The translations under genes and the position numbers were made by a program. From Pararobbsia alpina (GTDB lineage: Bacteria; Pseudomonadota; Gammaproteobacteria; Burkholderiales; Burkholderiaceae): a stretch of DNA of 64,000 nt. Position 1 is the first letter of the stretch. Each line of letters begins with the position of its first letter. The stretch lies in assembly GCF_902859895.1 (NCBI RefSeq), contig NZ_CADIKM010000008.1:124001-188000 (forward strand), given 5' to 3'. The notes beneath the pieces were generated by a model that did no database searches, was not told the DNA's origin, and saw nothing but the letters and a program-made list of their open reading frames with translations. Below, piece by piece: positions 19,258 to 28,349 of the stretch.

Positions 19258-19974
19258 TTACGAGGCGAGCATCAGAAAGATCGCCGGCCGCTTGTTGAGA
19301 TCGAGCGTGTCGGCTTTCCAGTCTGAAACCGGCCTGCTGACAATTTGCTCGGTCGCCAGGGTGAGGTCGACCGCGATGCAAACGCGCGTCGAAGGGGCGC
19401 AAGTCGCGCGCAGCGACTCGAGCAGCGCCTTGTTGCGATAGGGCGTTTCGATGAAGATCTGCGTCTGCTGGCCGCGCCGCGAACTCTGCTCGAGTTCGCG
19501 CAACTGCTTCGTGCGGGCGGCCGGATCGACTGGCAGATAGCCGTGAAACGCGAAGCTCTGGCCGTTCAGGCCGGAAGCCATCAGACCCAGCAGGATCGAA
19601 TTCGGGCCGACCATCGGCACGACGCGTACGCCGCGCCGGTGTGCGAGTTCGACGAGTCTCGCACCGGGGTCGGCCACGGCCGGGCAGCCCGCTTCGGAGA
19701 CGAGTCCGCCGTCCTGGCCGGCGAGAATCGGCTTGAGTAGCGCTTCGAGCTGACCCGCCGGCGTGTTGACATTGAGTTCGGCAATCGCGATTTCCTGAAT
19801 CGGCCGTTCGGTGCCGACCCGCTTGAGGAAAGCGCGGGTGCTCTTCGCGTTCTCTCCGACGAAATAGCCCAGCCGAGCCGCCTGCGCACGCACGGGAGCG
19901 GGCAGGACGGTGTCGAGTGCGGCTTCGTCGCCTTCGCCGAGGGTGTTGGGAATCAGATAAAGCATGCCACTCAT
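19258..19974 (-). CDS. SAM-dependent methyltransferase, RsmI/tetrapyrrole methylase family
   Basis: 238 residues. The start MSGMLYLIPNTLGEGDEAAL and the segments YFVGENAKSTRAFLKRV, EAGCPAVADPGARLV and VVPMVGPNSILLGLMASGLNGQSFAFHGYLP match the tetrapyrrole-methylase fold of RsmI, which 2'-O-methylates C1402 of 16S rRNA. It is a shorter paralogue-type protein found beside maf in many beta-proteobacteria, so its exact substrate is uncertain. It ends 19 bp from the convergent S49 peptidase gene. Confidence 0.88.
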   Translation of the reverse strand: MSGMLYLIPNTLGEGDEAALDTVLPAPVRAQAARLGYFVGENAKSTRAFLKRVGTERPIQEIAIAELNVNTPAGQLEALLKPILAGQDGGLVSEAGCPAVADPGARLVELAHRRGVRVVPMVGPNSILLGLMASGLNGQSFAFHGYLPVDPAARTKQLRELEQSSRRGQQTQIFIETPYRNKALLESLRATCAPSTRVCIAVDLTLATEQIVSRPVSDWKADTLDLNKRPAIFLMLAS

Positions 19975-20573
19975 CGTTTCAGTACCGGAAAACCTGCGTT
20001 ATTCAACATGCTGACGAGCTCGATCAGCGGGAGACCGACCAGTGCGGTCGGATCGTCGCTGTCGATGCTTTCGAGCAAGGCGATGCCGAGCCCCTCGGAC
20101 TTCGCGCTGCCCGCGACGTCATAAGGCTGCTCGATATGGAGATAGGCTTCGAGTTCGGCGTCCGGCACGTCGCGGAACCGGACCCGGGTGATGACATCCT
20201 TGACCTGCGCATGATCGCGCGCCGCGTCGAATACGCATAGTGCGCTATGGAATTCGACTTCGCGCCCGCGCATCGATTGCAGTTGGGCGAGCGCACCGGC
20301 GTGATTGCCGGGTTTGCCGATCTGCCGGCCGTCGAACGTCGCGACCTGATCCGAGCCGACGATCAGGGCGAGTGGATGGTCTGCCGCCACCGCGCGCGCC
20401 TTTTCCACGGCGAGACGCAAAGCCGTCTCGGCGGGCGCCTCGCCATCGCGCGGGGTTTCGTCGATGGCCGGGACGACCACTTCGAAATGCAGGCGCAGCC
20501 GTTCGAGCAGGGCACGACGGTAAGGCGAACTCGAGGCGAGGATCAGAGGGCGGTTTGCTGCGGGAGCATTCAT
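19971..20573 (-). CDS. Maf-family nucleotide pyrophosphatase
   Basis: 200 residues. The N-terminal LILASSSPYRRALLERL is the Maf signature, followed by ETALRLAVEKA, the catalytic LIVGSDQVA and the C-terminal DVAGSAKSEGLGIALLE. Length and sequence fit the YceF type, which hydrolyses modified nucleotides such as m7GTP. The stop overlaps the start of the downstream methylase gene by 4 bp. The gene is divergent from yceD. Confidence 0.92.
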   Translation of the reverse strand: MNAPAANRPLILASSSPYRRALLERLRLHFEVVVPAIDETPRDGEAPAETALRLAVEKARAVAADHPLALIVGSDQVATFDGRQIGKPGNHAGALAQLQSMRGREVEFHSALCVFDAARDHAQVKDVITRVRFRDVPDAELEAYLHIEQPYDVAGSAKSEGLGIALLESIDSDDPTALVGLPLIELVSMLNNAGFPVLKR

Positions 20574-20643
20574 CGAAAACGGATCGGAAGGGGTGGCGCA
20601 CAGGGGTAATCCCGCGGCGACTCAGAAACCCTGGGTTAAGTGA

Positions 20644-20673
20644 TTGACTCGAAAGGGCGAAAATCGGTACACT
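20644..20673 (+). promoter_or_regulatory. Sigma-70 promoter of the yceD-rpmF-plsX-fab operon
   Basis: TTGACT (20644-20649) is separated by 18 bp from TACACT (20668-20673), about 30 bp before the yceD start codon. Confidence 0.65.
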
Positions 20674-20701
20674 ATCGCGCTTTGCAGCGGCAGCATTGCT
20701 C

Positions 20702-21409
20702 ATGAGCAAATCATCCGTCGTCGGCCCCGACTGGCGTGCTTTCGACCTCTTCGAATTTGCCCGCGCTTCGCGCAGCGCTGCGGGGACCGTTGCTGTCGGC
20801 GCCTTGCCGCGCATGGTAAACGAAGTGGGTGAAGTGGGGAGTGAAGCACGCGGGAATCTGCGCACGAATGATGTCGGCGCAGGCAAGATCGTCGGCGACG
20901 CCGCCGAGGCCTCGCAGCATGACGGGCTGAATGACGAGTCAAATGAATCCGTGAGTTGGGCAGCGCGTGGTGAATCGCGCGAAAAGACTGGCAGTGCGAC
21001 TGAGTTGTACCTGCACCTGACGATCGAGGCCGCGCCCTGGGTAGAGTGCCAGCGTTGCCTGAAGCCGTATCGGCAGCCGCTCGATATCGTGGCGACTTAC
21101 CTGATCGTCGCGAGCGAGGAAGAGGCCGACGCCGTCCCGCTCGATGACGACGAGGTCGATCCCATCGTCGGCTCCCGGCAGTTTGACCTGTACGACCTGA
21201 TTGAAGAAGAGCTACTGTTGTCCTTGCCGCTCGTGCCCAAGCACGCGGTTTGCCCAAGTGTCCATGAGGCACTTGTGACCGGCGAGGCCGGCGATATCGT
21301 GATCGAACGGCCGGACGAAGACGAACCGGCACGGCGTGATGCATCCGATAACCCATTTGCAGCGCTTCAGGCGCTGAAACGCGACGTTCCCCCAAAGAAC
21401 GACGCTTGA
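20702..21409 (+). CDS. yceD: DUF177 protein YceD (23S rRNA accumulation protein)
   Basis: 235 residues from the ATG at 20702; a TTG two codons earlier is also in frame. The DUF177 pattern is visible: FDLFEFARASRSAAG near the start, then LHLTIEAAPWVECQRCLKPY (with the CxxC pair) and FDLYDLIEEELLLSLPLVP. The family is needed for 23S rRNA accumulation and its gene precedes rpmF in most bacteria, as here. It carries an extra polar stretch (about residues 42-95) between the N-terminal motif and the CxxC region, making it longer than usual. Confidence 0.9.
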   Translation: MSKSSVVGPDWRAFDLFEFARASRSAAGTVAVGALPRMVNEVGEVGSEARGNLRTNDVGAGKIVGDAAEASQHDGLNDESNESVSWAARGESREKTGSATELYLHLTIEAAPWVECQRCLKPYRQPLDIVATYLIVASEEEADAVPLDDDEVDPIVGSRQFDLYDLIEEELLLSLPLVPKHAVCPSVHEALVTGEAGDIVIERPDEDEPARRDASDNPFAALQALKRDVPPKNDA

Positions 21410-21450
21410 TCGAAGCAGGCAATGCTCGCCCTGAGAGTGCTGCCTGAATA

Positions 21451-21459
21451 TGCTAGAAT
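21451..21459 (+). promoter_or_regulatory. Extended -10 box before rpmF
   Basis: TGCTAGAAT lies 25 bp upstream of the rpmF start codon and could drive separate expression of L32 and the downstream fatty-acid genes. No good -35 was found. Confidence 0.4.
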
Positions 21460-21483
21460 CCGGCAAAATTTTTAGGAGTTGTC

Positions 21484-21663
21484 ATGGCAGTCCAGCAAAA
21501 CAAGAAGTCGCCGTCCAAGCGCGGCATGCACCGTGCCCACGATTTCCTGACGGGTAACGCAATCGCCGTCGAACCGACCTCGGGTGAAACGCATCTGCGT
21601 CACCATATCAGCCCGAACGGCTACTATCGCGGCAAGAAGGTCGTCAAGACCAAGAACGACTGA
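21484..21663 (+). CDS. rpmF: 50S ribosomal protein L32
   Basis: 59 residues, [20 protein letters not shown] to a C-terminus rich in lysine (KKVVKTKND), the standard beta-proteobacterial L32. TAGGAG lies 7-12 bp before the ATG. It sits between yceD and plsX as usual. Confidence 0.97.
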   Translation: MAVQQNKKSPSKRGMHRAHDFLTGNAIAVEPTSGETHLRHHISPNGYYRGKKVVKTKND

Positions 21664-21725
21664 GTGCGCGCAGCCATTTTGGCTTCGTTCTTCAGTCCAT
21701 ACTTGCAGCGTTGGTTCGACAAAAT

Positions 21726-21750
21726 AAGCGGCATCCGATGCCGCTTTTTT
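21726..21750 (+). terminator. Terminator after rpmF
   Basis: AGCGGCATC and GATGCCGCT form a 9-bp stem followed by TTTTT. It lies 63 bp after the rpmF stop and 24 bp before plsX, so plsX expression may depend on partial read-through. Confidence 0.75.
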
Positions 21751-21773
21751 GCATCTGAGATCCGTATCGTCGC

Positions 21774-22880
21774 ATGACCGTCAAGATCACAATCGACTGC
21801 ATGGGCGGCGATCACGGCCCGTCCGTGACGGTGCCCGCTGCTATCAGCTTCGTTCGCTCCCACCCGGACGCCGAACTGGTGTTGGTCGGCCTTGAAGGGC
21901 CGATTCGCGCACAGTTGAAGCGTGCCAAGGTCGTCGACGCTCGCGAAATCGCCGCGTTGACGGTGGTTCCAGCCTCGGAAGTCGTCGAGATGGACGACTC
22001 GATCGAGGTTGCACTTCGCAAGAAAAAAGATTCGTCGATGCGCGTCGCGCTGAACCTCGTCAAGGAGGGGCGTGCGCAGTGCTGCATTTCGGCCGGCAAT
22101 ACGGGCGCGCTCATGGCGGTGTCGCGCTATGTGCTGAAGACCCTTCCCGGCATCGAGCGCCCTGCGCTCGCGACCGTGATGCCGAACCGGAAGGGCTATT
22201 CGACCGTACTCGACCTCGGCGCGAACGTCGACTGCGAACCCCAGCATCTGCTGCAGTTCGCGGAAATGGGGCATGCGCTCGTGTCGGCCGTCGACGGCAA
22301 CGAGCGTCCGACCATCGGCCTGCTCAACATCGGCGAAGAGGCGATCAAGGGCAATGAGGTAATCAAGCGCGCGGGCGAGCTGCTGCGCGCGAGCACGCTG
22401 AATTTCTACGGCAACGTCGAAGGCAACGACATCTACAAGGGCACGACGGATGTCGTGGTCTGCGACGGTTTCGTCGGCAACGTGGCGTTGAAGGCATCCG
22501 AGGGGCTCGCGCAGATGCTCATCGAGATGATCAAGGAAGAATTCTCGCGCTCGTGGATGACCAAGCTCATGGCCGTGCTCGCCTGGCCCGTGCTGGCGCG
22601 CGTGAAGCATCGCGTCGACTACCGCCGCTACAGCGGCGCGGCGCTGCTGGGGCTGCGCGGGCTGGTGATCAAGTGCCACGGCTCGGGCGACGCCTATGCG
22701 TTTGAGTGGGCCATCAAACGCGGTTATGATGCAGTCAAGAATGGCGTGCAGGCTCGCCTGACGCAAGCGATGGAGGAGAATGCCGCCCCGCTTGCCCATT
22801 CAGACCCGTCTCTGTCCGACGCATCCGCCGGGACCTCGGGTCCGCACATCGCGTTCGCGACCGTTTCCTCGAAGGCATGA
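21774..22880 (+). CDS. plsX: Phosphate acyltransferase PlsX
   Basis: 368 residues. Makes acyl-phosphate from acyl-ACP for phospholipid synthesis. Starts [20 protein letters not shown], the family signature, with [12 protein letters not shown] and [15 protein letters not shown] in the expected order. It overlaps fabH by 4 bp. The last 30 residues are a variable Ser/Ala-rich tail. Confidence 0.96.
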   Translation: MTVKITIDCMGGDHGPSVTVPAAISFVRSHPDAELVLVGLEGPIRAQLKRAKVVDAREIAALTVVPASEVVEMDDSIEVALRKKKDSSMRVALNLVKEGRAQCCISAGNTGALMAVSRYVLKTLPGIERPALATVMPNRKGYSTVLDLGANVDCEPQHLLQFAEMGHALVSAVDGNERPTIGLLNIGEEAIKGNEVIKRAGELLRASTLNFYGNVEGNDIYKGTTDVVVCDGFVGNVALKASEGLAQMLIEMIKEEFSRSWMTKLMAVLAWPVLARVKHRVDYRRYSGAALLGLRGLVIKCHGSGDAYAFEWAIKRGYDAVKNGVQARLTQAMEENAAPLAHSDPSLSDASAGTSGPHIAFATVSSKA

Positions 22881-23881
22881 TGGCATTTTCTAGCTCGCAA
22901 CAACCTCGTTATTCCCGCATCATCGGCACCGGCAGCTATCTGCCACCCAAGCGCGTCACCAACGACGAACTCGCCGTTCAACTCGCCGCCCGGGGGCTCG
23001 AGACGAGCGATGAGTGGATCGTCGCGCGCACCGGTATCCGTGCTCGCCACTTTGCGGAACCCGACGTCACGACGACCGACCTCGCCCTGATCGCCTCGCA
23101 GCGCGCGATCGAAGCGGCCGGCGTCGACCCGCAGGCGATCGACCTGATCATCGTCGCGACCTCGACACCCGACTACGTGTTTCCAAGTTCGGCCTGCCTG
23201 CTCCAACACAAGCTGGGTATCACCAATGCCTGCGCGGCGTTCGATGTTCAGGCGGTCTGCTCCGGCTTTGCTTATGCGCTCGCGACCGCGGATAACTTCA
23301 TCCGCAGCGGCGCGAACAAGACTGCGCTCGTGGTCGGTGCGGAGACTTTCTCTCGTATTCTCGATTTCAACGATCGGACGACCTGTGTGCTATTCGGCGA
23401 CGGAGCGGGCGCGGTCGTCGTGACGGGGTCGGACGAGCCGGGCGTGTTGTCCACGGCCCTGCATGCGGACGGCAGCCACGCGTCGATCCTCTGCGTGCCG
23501 GGCAATGTGCATGGCGGCGCGATCGCAGGCAACGCCTTCCTGCACATGGACGGCCAGGCGGTTTTCAAGCTTGCCGTCAACGTGCTGGAGAAGGTCGCCA
23601 CTGAAGCGCTCGCCAAAGCCGGCATGACGGCCTCGCAGGTTGACTGGCTGATTCCGCACCAGGCAAATATCCGGATCATGACGAGCACTTGCCGCAAGCT
23701 CGGCTTGCCGGCCGAACGCATGGTCGTGACGGTCGACCAGCACGGCAATACGTCGGCCGCGTCGATTCCGCTCGCGCTCGATGTCGCGGTCCGCGACGGC
23801 CGCATCAAGCCGGGTCAAACCGTATTGCTGGAAGGCGTCGGCGGCGGTTTCACCTGGGGTGCGGCGCTCGTGCGCATGTGA
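22877..23881 (+). CDS. fabH: 3-oxoacyl-[ACP] synthase III
   Basis: 334 residues. Starts fatty-acid synthesis by condensing acetyl-CoA with malonyl-ACP. The catalytic Cys is C128 in [11 protein letters not shown], the His lies in IPHQANIRI and the Asn in HGNTSAAS; the C-terminal [14 protein letters not shown] is typical. The gene begins 4 bp before the plsX stop (ATGA). An alternative start is the second Met. Confidence 0.96.
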   Translation: MMAFSSSQQPRYSRIIGTGSYLPPKRVTNDELAVQLAARGLETSDEWIVARTGIRARHFAEPDVTTTDLALIASQRAIEAAGVDPQAIDLIIVATSTPDYVFPSSACLLQHKLGITNACAAFDVQAVCSGFAYALATADNFIRSGANKTALVVGAETFSRILDFNDRTTCVLFGDGAGAVVVTGSDEPGVLSTALHADGSHASILCVPGNVHGGAIAGNAFLHMDGQAVFKLAVNVLEKVATEALAKAGMTASQVDWLIPHQANIRIMTSTCRKLGLPAERMVVTVDQHGNTSAASIPLALDVAVRDGRIKPGQTVLLEGVGGGFTWGAALVRM

Positions 23882-24123
23882 GCCTACGCGACCATCGCCC
23901 GTGAACCGGGTGTCGGCGCACGCGCGCTCGCGTGCCGCGCGACGGCCGGGTCGCGGGTCGACAGCCGGTTCTACCGAAATTCGCGGGCAGCAAGACGTGC
24001 ATGCTTGGCGCATCTGGCTCGACACAAGAGACGGCCGACGCTGCGACCGTCACCCGCCGCGGGTGGTTCAGGCAAGCCGTTCGATTTTCCCCAATTGCAT
24101 AGACTGACGATCAAGAGGACGCC

Positions 24124-25050
24124 ATGAAGTTCGCGTTTGTATTTCCCGGACAAGGCTCGCAAGCCGTCGGCATGCTCAATGCATTCGCCGACGTGCCGGC
24201 CGTGCAGGAGACATTGCAGGAAGCATCCGAGGCCCTGGGCCAGGATATGGGCCGTCTGATTGCGGATGGTCCCGCCGAAGAACTCAACCTGACGACCAAT
24301 ACCCAGCCGGTCATGCTGATCGCCTCTTATGCGATCTATCGAGCATGGCTTGCTGCGGGCGGTCCGAAGCCCTCGATCGTCGCGGGTCATAGCCTCGGTG
24401 AGTACACGGCGCTGGTCGCCGCCGGAGCGTTGAGCTTTCGCGATGCGGTGCCCCTCGTGCGCTTTCGCGCGCAGGCCATGCAGGAAGCGGTACCGGTCGG
24501 CACTGGCGGCATGGCCGCCATTCTTGGCCTGGACGACGACGCGGTGCGCGCGGTCTGCGCCGAGGCATCGTCGGCCGGCATCGTCGAAGCCGTCAACTTC
24601 AATGCCCCTTCGCAAGTCGTGATCGCGGGTCTCAAGGCGGGCATCGACAAGGCTTGCGAACTCGCCAAGGCAGCCGGCGCCAAGCGTGCGTTGCCCTTGC
24701 CGGTTTCCGCTCCCTTTCATTCGTCGTTGCTCAAGCCGGCCTCAGATCGTCTGCGCGACTATCTTGCGAATATTGAAGTGCGTGCGCCGGCGATTCCAGT
24801 GGTCAACAATGTGGATGTCGCGGCGAATGACGATGCCAATGCGATCAAGGATGCCCTCGTGCGTCAGGCCGCAGGCTCCGTACGTTGGGTTGAATGTGTG
24901 AAACGCATTGCACAGGAGACCACGCATGTGATCGAATGCGGCCCGGGCAAGGTGCTTTCCGGCCTGACCAAGCGCATCGACGGCAGTCTCGTCAACGGCT
25001 CGGTCTATGATCCGGCGTCGCTCGCGGAAACGCTCAAGGTCGTTCAGTAA
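24124..25050 (+). CDS. fabD: Malonyl-CoA:ACP transacylase
   Basis: 308 residues, starting MKFAFVFPGQGSQAVGML. Transfers malonyl from CoA to ACP. The nucleophile Ser is in VAGHSLGEYTALVA, and the active-site His is in the PFHSSLL motif. AAGAGG lies just before the start. It is separated from fabH by 242 bp in which I see no gene. Confidence 0.96.
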   Translation: MKFAFVFPGQGSQAVGMLNAFADVPAVQETLQEASEALGQDMGRLIADGPAEELNLTTNTQPVMLIASYAIYRAWLAAGGPKPSIVAGHSLGEYTALVAAGALSFRDAVPLVRFRAQAMQEAVPVGTGGMAAILGLDDDAVRAVCAEASSAGIVEAVNFNAPSQVVIAGLKAGIDKACELAKAAGAKRALPLPVSAPFHSSLLKPASDRLRDYLANIEVRAPAIPVVNNVDVAANDDANAIKDALVRQAAGSVRWVECVKRIAQETTHVIECGPGKVLSGLTKRIDGSLVNGSVYDPASLAETLKVVQ

Positions 25051-25053
25051 GAC

Positions 25054-25131
25054 GGCTCGATGAGGCTGTCCACTCAGGCCACTCGCTTAGGTGGCTTGAT
25101 AAGGCAGCTTGATGAGGGAGCTTGAGCGAAC
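25054..25131. repeat. 13-bp imperfect tandem repeat between fabD and fabG
   Basis: Reading in steps of 13 bp from 25054, the units at 25054 (GGCTCGATGAGGC), 25093 (GGCTTGATAAGGC), 25106 (AGCTTGATGAGGG) and 25119 (AGCTTGAGCGAAC) are alike; the two units at 25067 and 25080 are more diverged but keep an AGG at the same phase. It starts 3 bp after the fabD stop. Confidence 0.6.
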
Positions 25132-25247
25132 AGCTCCCAAGACAGTTCAACAACGCAGACAGCGCGCCGACATCCGGCGCGGCTAAGCTAGGCATGCGCG
25201 CTGGCCATCGGGCCGAATGGCGCAGGAAAGACGGACACACTACGATC

Positions 25248-25997
25248 ATGGACAAGATTCTCGACAAGCAGATTGCTCTCGTTACCGGCGCCTCGCGCGG
25301 CATTGGCCGTTCGATTGCGACGACGCTTGCCGCGGCGGGAGCAACGGTGATCGGCACGGCGACGAGCGAAGCCGGTGCGACGGCCATCGGCGAGGCGCTG
25401 GCGGCCGCGGGCCTGAGCGGGCGCGGTGTCGTGCTCGACGTCAACGATGCGGCCGCGAGCGACGCGCTGATCGATTCGATCGTCAAGGAGTTTGGTGGCA
25501 TCCATGTGCTGGTCAACAATGCGGGCATCACGCAGGACCAGCTTGCGATGCGCATGAAGGACGAGGACTGGGACGCGGTGATCGATACCAACCTGCGCGC
25601 GGTCTTCCGTCTGTCACGTGCAGTGCTGCGCCCGATGATGAAGGCGCGCGGCGGCCGCATCATCAACGTGACGTCGGTGGTCGGATCGACGGGCAACCCG
25701 GGCCAGGTCAACTATGCCGCCGCGAAGGCAGGTGTGGCCGGCATGAGCCGCGCGCTCGCGCGCGAGATCGGCAGCCGAGGCATTACGGTAAACTGCGTCG
25801 CGCCGGGTTTCATCGATACGGACATGACCAAGGTGCTGCCCGAAGAACAGCAGGCCGCGCTCAAGGCGCAGATTCCGCTGGGCCGGCTGGGCAGCACGGA
25901 CGATATTGCGTATGCGGTCGCGTTTCTCGCGTCGCCGCAGGCGAGCTACATCACGGGCACGACATTGCACGTGAATGGCGGGATGTTTATGAGCTGA
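25248..25997 (+). CDS. fabG: 3-oxoacyl-[ACP] reductase
   Basis: 249 residues from the ATG at 25248 (MDKILDKQIALVTGASRGIG). NADPH-dependent short-chain dehydrogenase: TGASRGIG cofactor motif, NNAG, catalytic Ser in NVTSVVGSTGN, and Tyr/Lys in YAAAKAG; ends VNGGMFMS as FabG proteins do. The frame is open 42 codons upstream, but that part has no family similarity. Confidence 0.96.
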   Translation: MDKILDKQIALVTGASRGIGRSIATTLAAAGATVIGTATSEAGATAIGEALAAAGLSGRGVVLDVNDAAASDALIDSIVKEFGGIHVLVNNAGITQDQLAMRMKDEDWDAVIDTNLRAVFRLSRAVLRPMMKARGGRIINVTSVVGSTGNPGQVNYAAAKAGVAGMSRALAREIGSRGITVNCVAPGFIDTDMTKVLPEEQQAALKAQIPLGRLGSTDDIAYAVAFLASPQASYITGTTLHVNGGMFMS

Positions 25998-26085
25998 CGT
26001 CGGCAACGCGTTTTCCAGGAAAGCGCGGGGCGTTTCGGCGGCCGTGTCACCAAGGGTTGAGCGGTACTTTTTTGCGGGTCAAACC

Positions 26086-26094
26086 TGCTAAAAT
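26086..26094 (+). promoter_or_regulatory. Extended -10 promoter element for acpP
   Basis: TGCTAAAAT lies 42 bp before the acpP start. An own promoter would fit the high demand for ACP. No strong -35 is visible. The ribosome-binding site CCGGAGGGG follows. Confidence 0.5.
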
Positions 26095-26135
26095 GCGCCC
26101 ACTTGTTTTTGTGAACTTATTTCCCGGAGGGGTGA

Positions 26136-26375
26136 ATGGACAATATTGAACAGCGCGTCAAGAAGATCGTCGCCGAACAACTCGGCGTGGCTGAAGCTGA
26201 AATCAAGAGCGATGCATCGTTCGTCAACGATCTCGGCGCCGACTCGCTGGACACGGTCGAACTCGTGATGGCCCTGGAAGACGAATTCGGCATGGAAATC
26301 CCGGACGAGGAAGCAGAGAAGATCACGACGGTGCAGCAAGCGATCGACTACGCTCGCGCCCACGTGAAGGCTTGA
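26136..26375 (+). CDS. acpP: Acyl carrier protein
   Basis: 79 residues, acidic. S37 in [16 protein letters not shown] carries the phosphopantetheine arm, which would be added by AcpS encoded at 39621-40022 in this window. CGGAGG precedes the start. It lies between fabG and fabF, the standard position. Confidence 0.98.
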   Translation: MDNIEQRVKKIVAEQLGVAEAEIKSDASFVNDLGADSLDTVELVMALEDEFGMEIPDEEAEKITTVQQAIDYARAHVKA

Positions 26376-26430
26376 GTTCACCTCTTGGGGCGGACGTACC
26401 GTTCGGGTTCTCCGTCGGTCAGGATTGATG

Positions 26431-26482
26431 GGCCACAGGGCTTGCAGAGTTTGTCTCTGTGGCTGCTGTGGCTTTTGTTTTT
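26431..26482 (+). terminator. Terminator-like hairpin between acpP and fabF
   Basis: GCCACAG (26432-26438) can pair with either of two CTGTGGC copies (about 26457-26463 and 26466-26472), followed by TTTTGTTTTTT. It would reduce transcription into fabF relative to acpP. Confidence 0.6.
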
Positions 26483-26506
26483 TAAAGTCAGCGAAAAGGG
26501 GCAATC

Positions 26507-27745
26507 GTGAGCCGTCGTCGCGTTGTCGTTACAGGTCTCGGACATATCTCACCGGTCGGCAATAATGTTGCCGACGGATGGGTCAATCTGGTTGCCGGCA
26601 AGTCCGGCATTGCCACCATCACGAAGTTCGATCCAACGAACTTCTCGACCCGCTTTGCCGGCGAGGTCAAGGGCTTCGACGTCGAGCAATACATGCCCGC
26701 GAAGGAAGCCCGCCACATGGATACCTTTATCCATTACGGATATGCGGCGGGCGTGCAAGCCTTTCAGGATAGCGGCCTGACCGTGACCGAGGAGAACGCT
26801 GAACGCGTCGGCGTCATCATCGGCTCGGGCATCGGCGGCTTGCCGATGATCGAAAATACGCAGACGGAACTGCTCAATCGCGGCCCCCGCCGGATCTCGC
26901 CTTTCTTCGTACCGGCTTCGATCATCAACATGATTGCGGGGCACCTGTCGATCAAGTTCGGGTTCAAGGGCCCGAATCTCGCGATCGTCACCGCCTGCAC
27001 GACCGGCACGCACTCAATCGGCGAAGCCGTGCGAATGATCCAGCATGATGAAGCCGACGTGATGCTGGCCGGCGGTGCCGAGGCGACGGTGTCGCCGCTC
27101 GGCATTGGCGGTTTTGCCGCGCCACGCGCGCTCTCCCAGCGCAACGACGACCCGGCCACCGCGAGCCGTCCGTGGGACAAGGACCGCGACGGATTCGTGC
27201 TCGGCGAAGGGGCGGGCGTGGTGGTGATCGAAGAGTACGAACACGCGAAGGCCCGCGGTGCGAACATCTACTGTGAAATCATCGGCTACGGCCGCAGCAG
27301 CGATGCCTACCACATGACCGCGCCCTGCGAGGACGGCGATGGTGCGCGCCGCTGCATGCTTCTCGCGATGAAGGATGCGGGCATCAACCCCGACGTGATC
27401 GACTATGTGAATGCGCACGGTACCTCGACAGGTCTCGGCGACCTCGCCGAGACGATCGCGATCAAGCGCGCGCTCGGCGACCATGCGAAGTCAACCGTTG
27501 TCAACTCCACCAAGTCGATGACGGGCCACCTGCTCGGCGCGGCGGGCGGGATCGAAGCGGTCTATTCGGTGTTGGCCGTCAAGAACCAAGTCTCGCCTCC
27601 GACGATCAATATCTTCAATCAGGACCCCGACTGCGACCTCGACTACTGTGCAAATGCCGCTCGTGATCTAAAAATAGAGTACGCAATGTCGAACTCATTC
27701 GGGTTTGGCGGGACTAACGGCACGCTCGTCTTCAAACGCATCTGA
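26507..27745 (+). CDS. fabF: 3-oxoacyl-[ACP] synthase II
   Basis: 412 residues with a GTG start (26507) preceded by AAGGGG. Condenses malonyl-ACP with growing acyl-ACP. The catalytic triad is Cys in [12 protein letters not shown], His in [11 protein letters not shown] and His in [13 protein letters not shown]. The C-terminus [14 protein letters not shown] is standard. Confidence 0.96.
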   Translation: MSRRRVVVTGLGHISPVGNNVADGWVNLVAGKSGIATITKFDPTNFSTRFAGEVKGFDVEQYMPAKEARHMDTFIHYGYAAGVQAFQDSGLTVTEENAERVGVIIGSGIGGLPMIENTQTELLNRGPRRISPFFVPASIINMIAGHLSIKFGFKGPNLAIVTACTTGTHSIGEAVRMIQHDEADVMLAGGAEATVSPLGIGGFAAPRALSQRNDDPATASRPWDKDRDGFVLGEGAGVVVIEEYEHAKARGANIYCEIIGYGRSSDAYHMTAPCEDGDGARRCMLLAMKDAGINPDVIDYVNAHGTSTGLGDLAETIAIKRALGDHAKSTVVNSTKSMTGHLLGAAGGIEAVYSVLAVKNQVSPPTINIFNQDPDCDLDYCANAARDLKIEYAMSNSFGFGGTNGTLVFKRI

Positions 27746-27760
27746 GGCCGGGTTCACCCG

Positions 27761-28276
27761 ATGAGCGCCGCGACGGGTCTGTTGTTCGAGGTGCACCGAT
27801 CGCCGGCCCTGACGATCGCGCTCGGCAGTTTCTTCGCCGGGTGTGCGATTGCGCTGTATCTGAGCGCGTCTGCCGCAGCCGGGCCGTTCGCCGGCGTGGC
27901 GGCTTCGCTGGCGGGTGTGGCGTGGCTGGCATGGTGTGCCCGTCGTCAGGCGCGCGGTTGTCCGCGTTGGTTGTGGCTTGCGGAGCAGGGTTCGGTCGAG
28001 TGGTGCGACCGGATGGGAAGGCCCGGCGCGGGGCAGGCGGTGGCGGCGGTGCGGGTGGGCGGCTTGTGGGTGTCGCTTAGCGCGCAACCGGATAGGCAGA
28101 CGAGGGAGCAGGGCGAAACGCGAGCGGGTGAGCGCGGCGCAGTCCCTCGGATGCGGTCGATCCCGAGTTTCGGGAAGCGGACGTGCGCATGGTTGCTGCC
28201 GGCCGATGCCCTGGATCCGGAAGCTTTTCGCGCGCTGGCGGTGCGCGTGCCACGCATACCGAGTAGCCGGCCGTGA
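27761..28276 (+). CDS. Hypothetical membrane protein between fabF and rpoE, 171 aa
   Basis: Two hydrophobic segments (about residues 16-34 and 40-58) are followed by a soluble domain rich in Arg and Trp (RWLWLAEQGSVEWCDRMGR). The arrangement of two N-terminal helices then a beta-rich domain recalls the YgfX/CptA fold, but no diagnostic motif is visible, so I give no name. It starts 15 bp after fabF and ends 73 bp before rpoE. Codon usage resembles its neighbours. Confidence 0.65.
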   Translation: MSAATGLLFEVHRSPALTIALGSFFAGCAIALYLSASAAAGPFAGVAASLAGVAWLAWCARRQARGCPRWLWLAEQGSVEWCDRMGRPGAGQAVAAVRVGGLWVSLSAQPDRQTREQGETRAGERGAVPRMRSIPSFGKRTCAWLLPADALDPEAFRALAVRVPRIPSSRP

Positions 28277-28349
28277 CGACGAGCATGAGCGGGCAACATT
28301 ACAATGCCCTGTTATCCCGTCAGCAGTACTCAAGCGAACGGACCCACAG

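Noticed and set aside
25122-25247. N-terminal extension of fabG
   Set aside because: FabG homology begins at the ATG at 25248; the extension overlaps the 13-bp repeat and is not conserved-looking.
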